A DNA stretch of 64,000 nt from Arthrobacter sp. Y81 (GCF_002929335.1 NZ_PJIL01000001.1:62001-126000); one strand, 5' to 3'; counted from the first letter of the stretch, positions 1-8,451 are shown. Translations and numbers: made by a program. Notes: a model not told the origin generated them from the sequence alone.

Positions 1-13
1 GAAGTCCCTGCGG

Positions 14-1234
14 TCATAGTGCGATACCTGCTTTGCTGGAGGAGGCCGAGGCGGCCTGGACTGAAAGAGGGGCCGGGGCGTCGATGGTGTTGGGAACGAA
101 CCGGCAGAAGTAATCGGTGATGGGTCCGTCGGACTCGCGGATGCCGCAGCCCACGGACTCGCCATCAACCACCCACAGGCCCAGCACGGGATGGTTCCCG
201 TCGAAATCGGGCAGGGAATGGAACTGCTGGTAGCACCAGCCTTCGCGCCCGTAGCCGCCCGGCTGCTCCATGTTGATGCCGGCAGCGTGGATCTTGATGT
301 TGTCCCCTTCGCGGCCGTGCAGCGGCTTGGCGACCCATTCCTTGAGGGGCCCGGGATCGTTCAGGTACGCCGGGAGGAGGTTCGGGTGGTCCGGGTAGAG
401 GTGCCACAGGGCCGCCAGCAGCGCCTTGTTGGACAGGAGCATCTTCCAGGCCGGCTCCACCCATCGCGGATTGTGGGCACGCTGCAGCAGGCGCTGGCCG
501 AAAGGCTCCTTCATCATCAGTTCCCACGGATACAGCTTGAAAATGGTGCTGATCATGAAGTTGTCCAGGTCCACAAAGCGGTTCAGGTTGGGGTCCCAGC
601 CGATGTCGGACATGTTGATGCCGATGGTGGTCCAGCCGCCCTGGCCTGCGACGTCGCGCATGTACGCGGCGGTCATCCAGTCCTCGCCGGACTGCTCCGC
701 CTCCGAGTGCGCAATGTGCAGGGTGCTCATGCCGGTGCGGTACTGCAGCTTCTTCCACTGCCGGATGAGGGCTTCATGGATGCCGTTCCACTGGTCCTTC
801 TCCGGGAACACATCCTGCAGCCAGAACCACTGCGCCACGGAAGCCTCGATCAGGCCCGTGGGGGTGTCCGCGTTGTACTCGAGCATCTTGGCCGGGCCGC
901 CCCGGCCGTCGTACACGAAGTCGAAGCGGCCGTAGATGTCCATATCCGCGGCCTGCAGCGATTCGGCAGCCAGTTCCAGCGCCTGCGGGCCGATTCCGAT
1001 GTTGCCCATGGCCCCGGTGGCGAGGTACTTGGCCGCCTCAAGGCACATCAGGTGCATGTCCTCAGCGGTTTTCTCGAGGGTTTCCACCTCGTCCATGGTG
1101 AATTCGTAGTACGCCGATTCGTTCCAGTACTCGATCTTCTTGCCGTCCGGCATGGTGGTGGTGGAAAAGACCAGCCCCTGTTCCTCGATCTTTTGCTTCC
1201 AGTCGGGCCTGGGCGTCGCCTGCAGTCTCTTCAC
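14..1234 (-). CDS. Glutathionylspermidine synthase-like ATP-grasp ligase (YgiC family)
   Basis: This 406-residue protein matches the C-terminal synthetase half of glutathionylspermidine synthase: an EYNADTPTGL motif near residues 119-128, an NKALLAALW stretch near 275, a VAKPLHGREGDNI segment near 305 that would bind nucleotide, and a YFCRFVPN tail. The family forms amide bonds with ATP. The amidase half of the bifunctional enteric enzyme is absent, as in E. coli YgiC, so it is a stand-alone ligase whose substrate is unknown. It starts 2 bases after the stop of the DUF1190-like gene and is almost certainly co-transcribed with it, mirroring ygiB-ygiC. Actinobacteria use mycothiol, not glutathione, so a true glutathionylspermidine product is unlikely (inference). 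Confidence 0.85.
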   Translation of the reverse strand: MKRLQATPRPDWKQKIEEQGLVFSTTTMPDGKKIEYWNESAYYEFTMDEVETLEKTAEDMHLMCLEAAKYLATGAMGNIGIGPQALELAAESLQAADMDIYGRFDFVYDGRGGPAKMLEYNADTPTGLIEASVAQWFWLQDVFPEKDQWNGIHEALIRQWKKLQYRTGMSTLHIAHSEAEQSGEDWMTAAYMRDVAGQGGWTTIGINMSDIGWDPNLNRFVDLDNFMISTIFKLYPWELMMKEPFGQRLLQRAHNPRWVEPAWKMLLSNKALLAALWHLYPDHPNLLPAYLNDPGPLKEWVAKPLHGREGDNIKIHAAGINMEQPGGYGREGWCYQQFHSLPDFDGNHPVLGLWVVDGESVGCGIRESDGPITDYFCRFVPNTIDAPAPLSVQAASASSSKAGIAL

Positions 1235-1236
1235 GC

Positions 1237-2031
1237 CTAGCCTCCCGTGCTTCCGCCCTTGGAGCTGCTGCCAAAGCCGCCCCTGCTGACCGTTCCGCCC
1301 TTGGTGCTGTATCCCTTGGACGTTTTGGCCCCCTGCGGCACGGTCTTGGTGAAACCGGTGTACTGCGAGCGGTTCTGCCCGACAGCCGGGACGCTGGCGC
1401 CGCGCGAGTAGAAGTACCAGGCGTAGATGGCCGAGCTCCGTCCGGCGCTGCTGCTGTTGTCACACTGGGCGTCATCCACGCGCTCGCCGGTTTCATCGTT
1501 GAAACAGACCTGCGCGTAGTCGGCCTCCGCTTCGTTGCTGGCCACGATGGCGGTGATGGTGCCCGCCAGCAGGGCAGTAACGCCGAGGCCGACGACGACG
1601 GTACGGCGTTGCGAGCGCTTCTTGCGTGCCGCCGCTTCCCGTTCGCGTTCGCGCTCGAAGGGGTCGATCACGGGTCCGGGTCCGCTTCCGGGCGCCGGAG
1701 CCGGGCCTTGACCAGGCCCGACAGTCGCACCCTTCTGCCGGCGTCCTGCCTTTCTTCCTGTTTCGGGCTGGGCGCCTGCCGCTGCCGAATCGCCGAGCAG
1801 GTCCGGGCGGAGATCGGGTTTGGGGACCTGCCAGGGCGGCAGTTGGCCGCTGGCGGGATCGTGGGGCTGCGGCGTGAAATCTTCGGGCGAAGTCATCCAG
1901 CCGGGTCCCGAAGCCCCGGGCACGCCGGGCGCCGCTGACTCGCCGTCCGGTCCCTGCGGTCCGGAACGGTTGTTCTTCGGATCCTTCTTCGGATCCTTCG
2001 AAGGATCCTTGTTCGGGTCCTGCGGCTCCAT
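1237..2031 (-). CDS. DUF1190 (YgiB-like) single-pass membrane protein
   Basis: The 264-residue product has a long charged, proline- and glycine-rich N-terminal region beginning with repeated DP(N/S/K)KD units, one membrane segment (VVVGLGVTALLAGTITAIVA, roughly residues 138-158), then an outer region with two cysteines (CFNDETGERVDDAQC), an aromatic YAWYFYSRG motif and a Gly/Ser tail ending FGSSSKGGSTGG. The tail and position upstream of a YgiC-like ligase resemble DUF1190/YgiB. I chose the ATG at 2031 because AAGGGGGA lies just upstream; ATGs at 2052 and 2136 are in frame but lack a good ribosome binding site. Function unknown; the pair probably acts at the cell envelope (inference). Confidence 0.7.
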   Translation of the reverse strand: MEPQDPNKDPSKDPKKDPKNNRSGPQGPDGESAAPGVPGASGPGWMTSPEDFTPQPHDPASGQLPPWQVPKPDLRPDLLGDSAAAGAQPETGRKAGRRQKGATVGPGQGPAPAPGSGPGPVIDPFEREREREAAARKKRSQRRTVVVGLGVTALLAGTITAIVASNEAEADYAQVCFNDETGERVDDAQCDNSSSAGRSSAIYAWYFYSRGASVPAVGQNRSQYTGFTKTVPQGAKTSKGYSTKGGTVSRGGFGSSSKGGSTGG

Positions 2032-2227
2032 GGGTCCCCCTTGGTTGTCCATGCTGAATCTGTGACCGGCCACGCGCGCCAACGCTGCGTGGCCCCCCGC
2101 TTTGCCGTCCGCGTGGCCACGCGGACGGCAAGGCACAGTTGTGTCAATCCTGAAGTCAGCCTAGTGCCTGGAGGGAGGTCCTGGTAACGGGAAACAGGGG
2201 GAGAACTGCCCATGCCAAGATGGAGCC

Positions 2228-3826
2228 ATGGCAGCAGTTGAACCCGCCCGTTCCGGCGCCCCGCACTCCGGCCCCGCCGGTTCCGGGACGGCGAGCTCGG
2301 CGCTTCAGGGCATAGGGCGGAGCCGCTTCGTCCTGGGCATGGTCCTTGCCGTGGTCCTGCCGCCTGCCGTGGAAGTCCTCGTGACGCTGGCGGGGTACCG
2401 GAATTTCAGCATCATCATGCTGCTGCACCTCGCCGTCGCCGTCGCAGTGGCTGCCATCGGGGGACTCTGGCCCGCCGTCGTGGCAGCCGTCCTGGGCACA
2501 ACGCTCCTCAATTACTTCTCGGCCGATCCGGTGGGCTCGCTGTCCATCGCCGATCCCTCCACGTTGTTCACCCTTCTGGTGTTCCTGGCGGTCGCCTGCA
2601 GCGTGGCCCTTGCCGTCGGCCTGGCGACCCGCCGGGCCGAGGAAGCCGCACGGTCCGGGGCCGAAGCCACCGCACTGAGTGAGCTTTCGCTGCGGATCCT
2701 CAGTTCCGACGGCAGCCTGGAGACGTTCCTCGAGAAGGTCCGCAGCAGGCTGGCGGTGGACGCCGTCAGCCTGCTGGCCGGAACCTCCCCGGCCGGCCCG
2801 GGCAGCGCGGCCGGCCCGGGCGGCACAGGATCCGCTGCGGCAGGCCGTCCGGGACGCTGGCCGGGGAGTAATACCGAATGGACAGTGGTTGCCAGCGCCG
2901 GGACCAGTCCGCCGGTGACCCATGCGGCCGCCGACCACGCCGCCGTCGTCGATTCCCGGTACACCCTGCTGATCAACGGCGGGCCACCGGCAGGCCAGCC
3001 TTTTTCCGGCCAGCACCAGCGGATGCTGGCCGCCTTTGGCGCGTTCCTGGTGGCCATCCTGGAACGCCGGCAGCTGGTGGCAAGCAGGCAGGACAACCAG
3101 CGTCTCTCCGAGGGCAACAAGATGCGCACGTCCATCCTGAGGGCTGTCAGCCACGACCTGCGCACACCGCTGGCCGGGATCAAGCTGGCGGTCAGCAGCC
3201 TCCGGCAGGAGGAGGTGCGGTTTTCCCCGGAGGATGAACGCGAGCTGCTCGCCACCATCGAGGATTCGGCCGACCGCCTGGACCACCTGATCGGCAACCT
3301 CCTGGACATGTCCCGGATCACGGCCGACTCCGTCAACCCGCTCCTGCGCGGACTGGGGTGGGTGGACGTGCTGCCCGATGCGCTGAAGGGGCTGCCCGCG
3401 GGGCGGATCCGGGTGGAACTGCCGCCCAACTTTCCCCGGGTGGAGGCCGACGCCGGGATGCTGGAGCGCGTGGTGGCCAACCTGGTGGAGAACGCGCTCA
3501 AATACGCGCCGGAGGCCGACGTGGTGCTGACGGCTCGGGCGGGGGAGGGGATCGCGCTCGCGGGCCGCCCCGCCAGCGAATTCCGCGTGGTGGACCAGGG
3601 CTCCGGGGTGGCCCCGGCGGCCGTGCTGGACATGTTCCGGCCGTTCCAGCGGCTCAACGATTCCCAGCGCACCGACGGCGGCCGCAACGTCGGGATCGGG
3701 CTTGGCCTTGCCGTGGCGAACGGCTTCACCGAAGCCATGGGGGGCACGCTCGCAGCGGAGCCGACGCCGGGCGGTGGGCTGACCATGGTGGTCACCCTGC
3801 CGCTGTGGGAGGGGCCGTTGCCGTGA
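2228..3826 (+). CDS. KdpD-like membrane sensor histidine kinase without the N-terminal KdpD/Usp domains
   Basis: This 532-residue kinase has four membrane segments at about residues 35-130 (DUF4118 type, as in the KdpD core), a variable linker, a HisKA helix with H-box RAVSHDLRTPLAG (phosphorylatable His near 309), and an ATPase domain with N-box VENALKYAP, G1 VVDQGSGV and G2 GIGLGLAVANGF. KdpD proteins are usually about 850-900 residues because of N-terminal KdpD and Usp domains; those are missing. Its GTGA stop overlap with the next gene indicates translational coupling to a KdpE-type regulator. No kdpFABC genes lie nearby, so the regulated target may not be the potassium pump. CAAGAT at 2216-2221 lies 6 bases before the ATG, so the mRNA may be leaderless. 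Confidence 0.88.
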   Translation: MAAVEPARSGAPHSGPAGSGTASSALQGIGRSRFVLGMVLAVVLPPAVEVLVTLAGYRNFSIIMLLHLAVAVAVAAIGGLWPAVVAAVLGTTLLNYFSADPVGSLSIADPSTLFTLLVFLAVACSVALAVGLATRRAEEAARSGAEATALSELSLRILSSDGSLETFLEKVRSRLAVDAVSLLAGTSPAGPGSAAGPGGTGSAAAGRPGRWPGSNTEWTVVASAGTSPPVTHAAADHAAVVDSRYTLLINGGPPAGQPFSGQHQRMLAAFGAFLVAILERRQLVASRQDNQRLSEGNKMRTSILRAVSHDLRTPLAGIKLAVSSLRQEEVRFSPEDERELLATIEDSADRLDHLIGNLLDMSRITADSVNPLLRGLGWVDVLPDALKGLPAGRIRVELPPNFPRVEADAGMLERVVANLVENALKYAPEADVVLTARAGEGIALAGRPASEFRVVDQGSGVAPAAVLDMFRPFQRLNDSQRTDGGRNVGIGLGLAVANGFTEAMGGTLAAEPTPGGGLTMVVTLPLWEGPLP

Positions 3827-4497
3827 CCCTGGTGCTGATTATCGAAGACGAGGCACAGCTGGCCCGGGCCATGCAGATCAACCTCCGGGCACACGGCTAC
3901 CAGGCAATCACCGCTGGCTTCGGAGCGGACGGACTGAAGCTGGCAGCCCAGCACCCGGTGGACATCGTGGTGCTGGATCTCGGGCTGCCGGACATGGACG
4001 GTGTCGACGTGATCCGGGGGATCCGCGGCTGGAGCTCGGTGCCCATCATCGTGCTGTCGGCCCGCCACGCCTCGGAGGACAAGGTGGATGCCCTCGACGC
4101 CGGGGCGGACGACTACGTGACAAAGCCGTTCGGCCTCGACGAACTCCTGGCGAGGCTGCGGGCGGCCTCCCGGCGCTCGCCGGCGCAGCGCGAGGCGCCC
4201 ACGGTGGAAACCGCGGACTTCGTGGTGGACCTCGCCGCCCGGAAGGTGGTCCGGGACGGAAAGGAAATCCGCCTCACCCCCACGGAGTGGAACATCCTGG
4301 AACTGCTGGTGCGCAATGCAGGAAAACTGGTCAGCCAGCAGCAGCTCCTCACCCAGGTGTGGGGGCAGGCATACGCCAAAGAGACCCAGTACCTTCGCGT
4401 CTACCTGGCCCAGCTGCGGCGCAAACTGGAGCAGGACCCGGCCAACCCGCGCCACCTGCACACGGAGGCCGGCATGGGGTACCGCTTCGATCCGTGA
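3823..4497 (+). CDS. OmpR/KdpE-type response regulator
   Basis: The 224-residue protein starts at the GTG at 3823, overlapping the kinase stop codon by four bases (GTGA), so it needs no ribosome binding site of its own. The receiver domain shows the acidic pair IIEDE, the phosphoryl-acceptor Asp near residue 52 (VVLDLGLPDMDG), and the conserved Lys in KPFGLDELLARL. The C-terminal winged-helix domain carries LTPTEWNILELL and ends with GMGYRFDP. By family it would be phosphorylated by the upstream kinase and bind DNA as a dimer. It is closest to KdpE, but without pump genes in view the regulon cannot be named. Confidence 0.9.
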   Translation: MTLVLIIEDEAQLARAMQINLRAHGYQAITAGFGADGLKLAAQHPVDIVVLDLGLPDMDGVDVIRGIRGWSSVPIIVLSARHASEDKVDALDAGADDYVTKPFGLDELLARLRAASRRSPAQREAPTVETADFVVDLAARKVVRDGKEIRLTPTEWNILELLVRNAGKLVSQQQLLTQVWGQAYAKETQYLRVYLAQLRRKLEQDPANPRHLHTEAGMGYRFDP

Positions 4498-4519
4498 AGC
4501 GGCTATAAGCCCACCCGCC

Positions 4520-4525
4520 TACACT
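4520..4525 (+). promoter_or_regulatory. -10 box of a likely leaderless promoter
   Basis: TACACT is followed by six bases and then the ATG at 4532; no Shine-Dalgarno fits in that space, so transcription probably starts at the A of ATG. Confidence 0.5.
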
Positions 4526-4531
4526 GGTGCC

Positions 4532-5185
4532 ATGGACACCGCATCTGTGCTTGCCGTCTGCCGGGTACACCAGCTTCTGAGCGATGAGGGAAGCGTGGGT
4601 GTCACGGCCATCGATAAACGTGCCGTGGACGGCCCGGTCAAGGTTCACAAGCTCGGACTCCATGGGGACGTCCAGGCCAGCCGCATCCATCACGGCGGCG
4701 TGGACCAGGCGCTGTACGCCTATTCGCAGGACGACGCCGACTACTGGGTGGGTGAACTGCAGCGCGAACTGCCGCCCGGGATTTTCGGTGAGAACCTGCG
4801 CGTCGCGGGCATCGGCACCACCACCGCGGTGATCGGCGAACGGTGGAAGATCGGACTCGACGTCGAAGTCGAGGTCACCTCACCCCGTGTCCCGTGTGCC
4901 ACGTTCCAGCGCCGCATGGACGAGTCCCAGTGGGTCAAGCGTTTCACCGAAGCAGGCCGGGTGGGCACCTACCTCCGCGTCATCAGGACCGGGACCATCC
5001 AGGCCGGCGACCATATCCACCGGCTGTTTGTTCCCACCCACGGCGTGACCATCGGCAAGTGGTTCAGCGAGGCCACCGTCGAGGATATGGAAGCGCTGCG
5101 TGATGCAGACGCGGACGGCGAGATCCGCCTGCAGCCGGAGTACCACGACGAATTCGAGAAGATTCAGCGGCGCCTGGGCGTCTAG
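4532..5185 (+). CDS. MOSC domain protein (YiiM-like)
   Basis: This 217-residue protein contains a MOSC domain: LGLHGDVQASRIHHGG near residues 40-56, YSQDDADYW, FGENLRVAGI, and the conserved cysteine in RVPCATFQRRM (near residue 126). A short alpha-helical C-terminal region follows, as in E. coli YiiM. MOSC proteins handle the molybdenum cofactor or use it to reduce N-hydroxylated bases; which applies cannot be decided from sequence. It begins at the ATG at 4532, where a TACACT box six bases upstream implies a leaderless message, so it has its own promoter despite lying only 34 bases after the response regulator. Confidence 0.85.
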   Translation: MDTASVLAVCRVHQLLSDEGSVGVTAIDKRAVDGPVKVHKLGLHGDVQASRIHHGGVDQALYAYSQDDADYWVGELQRELPPGIFGENLRVAGIGTTTAVIGERWKIGLDVEVEVTSPRVPCATFQRRMDESQWVKRFTEAGRVGTYLRVIRTGTIQAGDHIHRLFVPTHGVTIGKWFSEATVEDMEALRDADADGEIRLQPEYHDEFEKIQRRLGV

Positions 5186-5277
5186 TTCCACCGGCTTCGG
5201 GCGGGCTGTGCGGCCCCGTGTGCAGCCGATGTGTGGCTCTGTGTGCGCAACGTCACCGCCCTTCGGCGGCCGGCGGG

Positions 5278-5307
5278 TTAGTGCAAAGCGGAACCATGCC
5301 TTACACT
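5278..5307 (+). promoter_or_regulatory. Candidate promoter for the helicase leader
   Basis: TTAGTG (5278-5283), an 18-base spacer and TACACT (5302-5307) form a plausible vegetative promoter. It would place the transcript start near 5314, about 305 bases before the helicase start codon. Confidence 0.4.
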
Positions 5308-5314
5308 TGAAACA

Positions 5315-5618
5315 TCCCCCACTCCGGAAATCCCTTATTCCTGCCCAATTTTTGAGGCAGGACTGGCAAGTGTTGGGGCCCGCACAAGCGATGCGGGCAT
5401 TTTCATAGGGAGAGCCGGCTAAAGAAAACGCTGTACAGACTGCTGGGATAGCAGCCAAGAGATGCAGCGGGAAGTCCTGCCACGGGATTGCGAAAGCGCC
5501 GGACTTCTACGTGACCGGCCGGTCAATGTCTGCCCGGCGTCCAAACGGCACATGTACTGCGGCTCCGCTCACCTCGGGTTGTGCCGCCTGGCCCCCTATG
5601 GATGAGGAAAACTCCCCT
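5315..5618 (+). promoter_or_regulatory. Long structured 5' leader of the DEAD-box helicase gene
   Basis: The region between the MOSC gene and the helicase holds no convincing gene. It contains at least four hairpins: CCTGCC/GGCAGG (5340-5345 with 5356-5361), GCCCGCA/TGCGGGC followed by ATTTTC (5378-5404), CTGCT/AGCAG (5442-5456) and GAAGTCC/GGACTTC (5471-5477 with 5501-5507). Cold-shock RNA helicase genes in other bacteria are often controlled through long leaders; I infer a similar role here. I do not recognise a named riboswitch class. Confidence 0.45.
5378..5404 (+). terminator. Attenuator-like hairpin in the helicase leader
   Basis: A perfect 7-bp stem (GCCCGCA with TGCGGGC, loop CAAGCGA) is followed directly by ATTTTC. 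It lies about 65-90 bases into the predicted transcript, where premature termination would control read-through into the helicase gene. Confidence 0.4.
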
Positions 5619-7871
5619 ATGCCCGAAATTCACAACGACGCTACCGCCGAAGCCGCAACCGTCGACACCACTGCCGAAAACGCTACCCCGGTAGCCGGCG
5701 CTGCCCCCGTCTTCACCGAGGCTCCGGCACCTGCCGAAGCGCCTGCCGCTGAAGAAGCCCCCGAGGCTGAAGCCCCGAAGGCTGAAGAAGCCCCGAAGTC
5801 TGAAGAAGCCCCGAAGTCTGAAGAAGCCCCCAAGGCTGAAGAGGCACCCAAGGCTGACCCGACCAGCGGCGAAACCGACACTGAAGCCGAAGGCATCCGC
5901 TTCGTGGACCTCGGCATCGACCCCCGCGTCCTCGCCGCCCTGCAGGATGTCGGCTACGAGAAGCCCTCACCCATCCAGGCAGCCACCATCCCGCTGCTCC
6001 TTGAAGGCCGCGACGTCGTGGGCCTGGCCCAGACCGGCACCGGTAAGACTGCAGCATTCGCAGTACCGGCACTGTCCCGCCTGGCAGAGCTCCACGACCT
6101 CAACGGCCCGTCCCGCAAGACGCAGGCCCTGGTGCTGGCTCCCACCCGTGAGCTGGCGCTCCAGGTTGCCGAGGCCTTCACCTCGTACGCCAAGCACATC
6201 GACGACTTCACCGTCCTCCCCGTCTACGGCGGCTCCGCCTACGGCCCCCAGCTCGCCGGCCTGCGCCGCGGCGCCCAGGTGGTTGTCGGTACTCCCGGCC
6301 GTGTGATCGACCACATCTCCAAGGGTTCCCTGGACCTGTCCGAGCTCCAGTACCTGGTGCTGGACGAGGCCGACGAAATGCTCCGCATGGGCTTCGCCGA
6401 AGACGTGGAGCAGATCTTCCAGCAGACGCCGTCCGACCGCCAGGTTGCACTGTTCTCCGCCACCATGCCGAGCCAGATCCGCCGGATGTCCAAGCAGTAC
6501 CTGAACAACCCGGCCGAAATCTCGGTTAAGTCCAAGACCACCACCGGTGCGAACACCCGCCAGCGCTACCTGCAGGTCATGGGACCGCACAAGCTCGACG
6601 CGCTGACCCGCATCCTTGAGGTTGAAGAGTTCGACGGCGTCATCGCCTTCGTGCGCACCAAGATGGCCACCGAGGACCTGGCTGACAAGCTGAGGTCCCG
6701 CGGCTTCCAGGCTGCCGCCATCAACGGTGACATCCCGCAGCAGCAGCGCGAACGGACTGTCGATGCGCTGAAGGAAGGCCGCATCGATATCCTGGTGGCC
6801 ACCGACGTCGCGGCCCGCGGCCTTGACGTTGAGCGCATCAGCCACGTGATCAACTACGACATCCCGCACGACACCGAGTCCTACGTGCACCGCATCGGCC
6901 GCACCGGCCGTGCAGGCCGCAGCGGTGACGCCGTGCTGTTCATGACCCCGCGGGAGAAGTACCTGCTGCGTTCCATCGAAAAGGCAACCCGCCAGCCGGT
7001 GGAGCAGATGCACCTGCCCACGGCCGAGACCGTCAACACGCTGCGCCTGGGCAAGTTCGCCGAGCGCATCACGGAGACCCTCGAGTCCGAAGACGTAGCA
7101 GCGTTCCGCGACCTGATCGCTTCCTACGAGGAAGAGCACAACGTTCCCGCTGCGGAGATCGCTGCCGCGCTGGCCGTCATGGCGCAGGGCGGACAGCCGC
7201 TCCTGGTCAAGGAACTGCCTGCTGCTCCCGAGTTCCAGAAGCGCGAGCGCTCCAAGGACGGCTTCGGTTCACGTGGCCCCACCCGCACCCTGACCGAGGG
7301 CAACGCCACTTACCGGATCGCCGTCGGACGCCGCCAGCGCGTCATGCCGGGTTCCATCGTTGGCGCCATTGCCAACGAGGGCGGCATTTCCTCGGCACAG
7401 ATCGGCGGCATCGACATCCGCTCGGACCACTCCCTCGTGGAGCTTCCGGCGGACCTGAGCGCCGACCAGCTTAAGGCCCTGTCCCGCACCCGGATCGGCG
7501 GCGAGCTGATCCACCTCGAGCTGGACAACGGCCGCAAGCCGTCCGGTGGCGGCGGCGAGCGTGGCGGTTACCAGGGCAACCGTGGCGGCGACCGTGGCGG
7601 TTACTCCGGCGGCGGAGACCGTGGCGGCAACTTCAAGGGCAACGGCGGGTTCAAGAAGGAATTCCGCAAGAGCGACGGCGAGCGTTCCTCGGCTGACCGC
7701 GGCGGCCGTTCATACAGCGACCGTTCGGAGCGCACTGTTGGCGCTGACAGCGGCGCCACCCGCGGCCAGGCCAGTGACTCCCGCTTCGGCGGCCACGGTG
7801 ACGGCTCACGCAAGCCCCGCCACGGCAACGAAGGCGGCCAGGGCGGCTTCAACCGCAAGGGCAAGTGGTAA
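5619..7871 (+). CDS. deaD: DEAD-box ATP-dependent RNA helicase (DeaD/CsdA type)
   Basis: The 750-residue product has an Ala/Glu/Pro-rich N-terminal tail with hexapeptide repeats (EEAPKS/A), then the two RecA-like helicase domains: Q motif GYEKPSPIQ, motif I AQTGTGKT, Ia PTRELALQ, GG, TPGR, motif II DEAD, motif III SAT and motif VI HRIGRTGR. After it come a DbpA/CsdA-type RNA-binding domain (YRIAVGRRQRVMPGSIVGAIA) and an RGG-rich tail. It unwinds structured RNA, typically in ribosome assembly and cold adaptation. I chose the ATG at 5619 (MPEIHND); GAGGA lies about 10 bases upstream. An in-frame ATG at 5598 is possible. A strong terminator follows. Confidence 0.93.
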   Translation: MPEIHNDATAEAATVDTTAENATPVAGAAPVFTEAPAPAEAPAAEEAPEAEAPKAEEAPKSEEAPKSEEAPKAEEAPKADPTSGETDTEAEGIRFVDLGIDPRVLAALQDVGYEKPSPIQAATIPLLLEGRDVVGLAQTGTGKTAAFAVPALSRLAELHDLNGPSRKTQALVLAPTRELALQVAEAFTSYAKHIDDFTVLPVYGGSAYGPQLAGLRRGAQVVVGTPGRVIDHISKGSLDLSELQYLVLDEADEMLRMGFAEDVEQIFQQTPSDRQVALFSATMPSQIRRMSKQYLNNPAEISVKSKTTTGANTRQRYLQVMGPHKLDALTRILEVEEFDGVIAFVRTKMATEDLADKLRSRGFQAAAINGDIPQQQRERTVDALKEGRIDILVATDVAARGLDVERISHVINYDIPHDTESYVHRIGRTGRAGRSGDAVLFMTPREKYLLRSIEKATRQPVEQMHLPTAETVNTLRLGKFAERITETLESEDVAAFRDLIASYEEEHNVPAAEIAAALAVMAQGGQPLLVKELPAAPEFQKRERSKDGFGSRGPTRTLTEGNATYRIAVGRRQRVMPGSIVGAIANEGGISSAQIGGIDIRSDHSLVELPADLSADQLKALSRTRIGGELIHLELDNGRKPSGGGGERGGYQGNRGGDRGGYSGGGDRGGNFKGNGGFKKEFRKSDGERSSADRGGRSYSDRSERTVGADSGATRGQASDSRFGGHGDGSRKPRHGNEGGQGGFNRKGKW
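5771..5856 (+). repeat. Coding tandem repeat in the helicase N-terminus
   Basis: An 18-base unit encoding EEAPK(S/A) is repeated about four to five times (near-identical GAAGAAGCCCCGAAGTCT copies). Such repeats change copy number easily and lengthen or shorten the acidic, disordered tail. Confidence 0.7.
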
Positions 7872-7896
7872 CCACTAGCAACACCAAGCACTAAGA

Positions 7897-7930
7897 ACGG
7901 GCCGGCTGATTCAGCCGGCCCGTTTTTCTT
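7897..7930 (+). terminator. Rho-independent terminator of the helicase gene
   Basis: A near-perfect 12-13 bp GC-rich stem (ACGGGCCGGCTGA with TCAGCCGGCCCGT) is followed by TTTTTCTTT. Confidence 0.9.
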
Positions 7931-8067
7931 TAGCCGGCACCTTGTGTTGGCTTCATCACATCGGCGTTCCGGCGACTGCCGCAGAGCCTTCGGGAAGCTG
8001 CTTCAGGCCCGGTTTTTCGGGCTTTTCGGCGGATTTTCCCGCTTCGCGGACCTGTCCTGCCGCCGAT

Positions 8068-8096
8068 TTGTTGGGAGCGGAATCTTCCGGTAGAGT
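8068..8096 (+). promoter_or_regulatory. Promoter of the tRNA-Thr/tRNA-Met unit
   Basis: TTGTTG (8068-8073), a 17-base spacer and TAGAGT (8091-8096) lie 11 bases before the first tRNA. The preceding 130 bases after the helicase terminator show nothing else I can support. Confidence 0.6.
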
Positions 8097-8107
8097 ATTT
8101 ACTCGTT

Positions 8108-8179
8108 GCCCCCCTAGCTCAGTGGTAGAGCGCGTTCTTGGTAAGAACGAGGTCACCGGATCGATTCCGGTGGGGGGCT
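8108..8179 (+). tRNA. tRNA-Thr (anticodon GGT)
   Basis: A complete cloverleaf: 7-bp acceptor GCCCCCC/GGGGGGC, D-stem GCTC/GAGC, anticodon stem CGTTC/GAACG with loop TTGGTAA (anticodon GGT), and T-stem ACCGG/CCGGT with loop ATCGATT. No CCA is encoded. Confidence 0.95.
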
Positions 8180-8241
8180 CTGAATGAGGGCCTGTGTCAA
8201 GGCGGTTTTTGACCGGCTTGATGCAGGTTTTTCTCATTCGT

Positions 8242-8318
8242 GGCGGTGTAGCTCAGTTGGTTAGAGCGCACGACTCATAATCGTGAGGTCGGGAGATCGA
8301 GCCTCCCCACCGCTACCA
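8242..8318 (+). tRNA. tRNA-Met (anticodon CAT)
   Basis: The cloverleaf has acceptor GGCGGTG/CACCGCT (one terminal G-U pair), anticodon stem CACGA/TCGTG with loop CTCATAA, and encoded CCA (8316-8318). The first acceptor pair and lack of three GC pairs in the anticodon stem indicate the elongator, not initiator, type. The upstream tRNA-Thr lacks an encoded CCA. Confidence 0.93.
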
Positions 8319-8322
8319 GATA

Positions 8323-8358
8323 GAACCCCCGGAATCCTTGAGATTCCGGGGGTTCTTT
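8323..8358 (+). terminator. Rho-independent terminator after the tRNA pair
   Basis: A long stem (GAACCCCCGGAATC with GATTCCGGGGGTTC, loop CTTGA) is followed by TTCTTTCGTTTT. Confidence 0.88.
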
Positions 8359-8451
8359 CGTTTTCCCGGCTTTGGAGTGCCCCGGATCCCGGGACCGTGA
8401 CAATCGGCCCGTTTCGCCGTAGCTTTGCAGCACCTGGGGGAGGGGATCTCT

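Noticed and set aside
2512..4461. 649-codon frame on the minus strand opposite the KdpDE-like genes
   Set aside because: It lies fully antisense to two genes with clear domain motifs and shows no motif of its own; a product of high GC codon bias.
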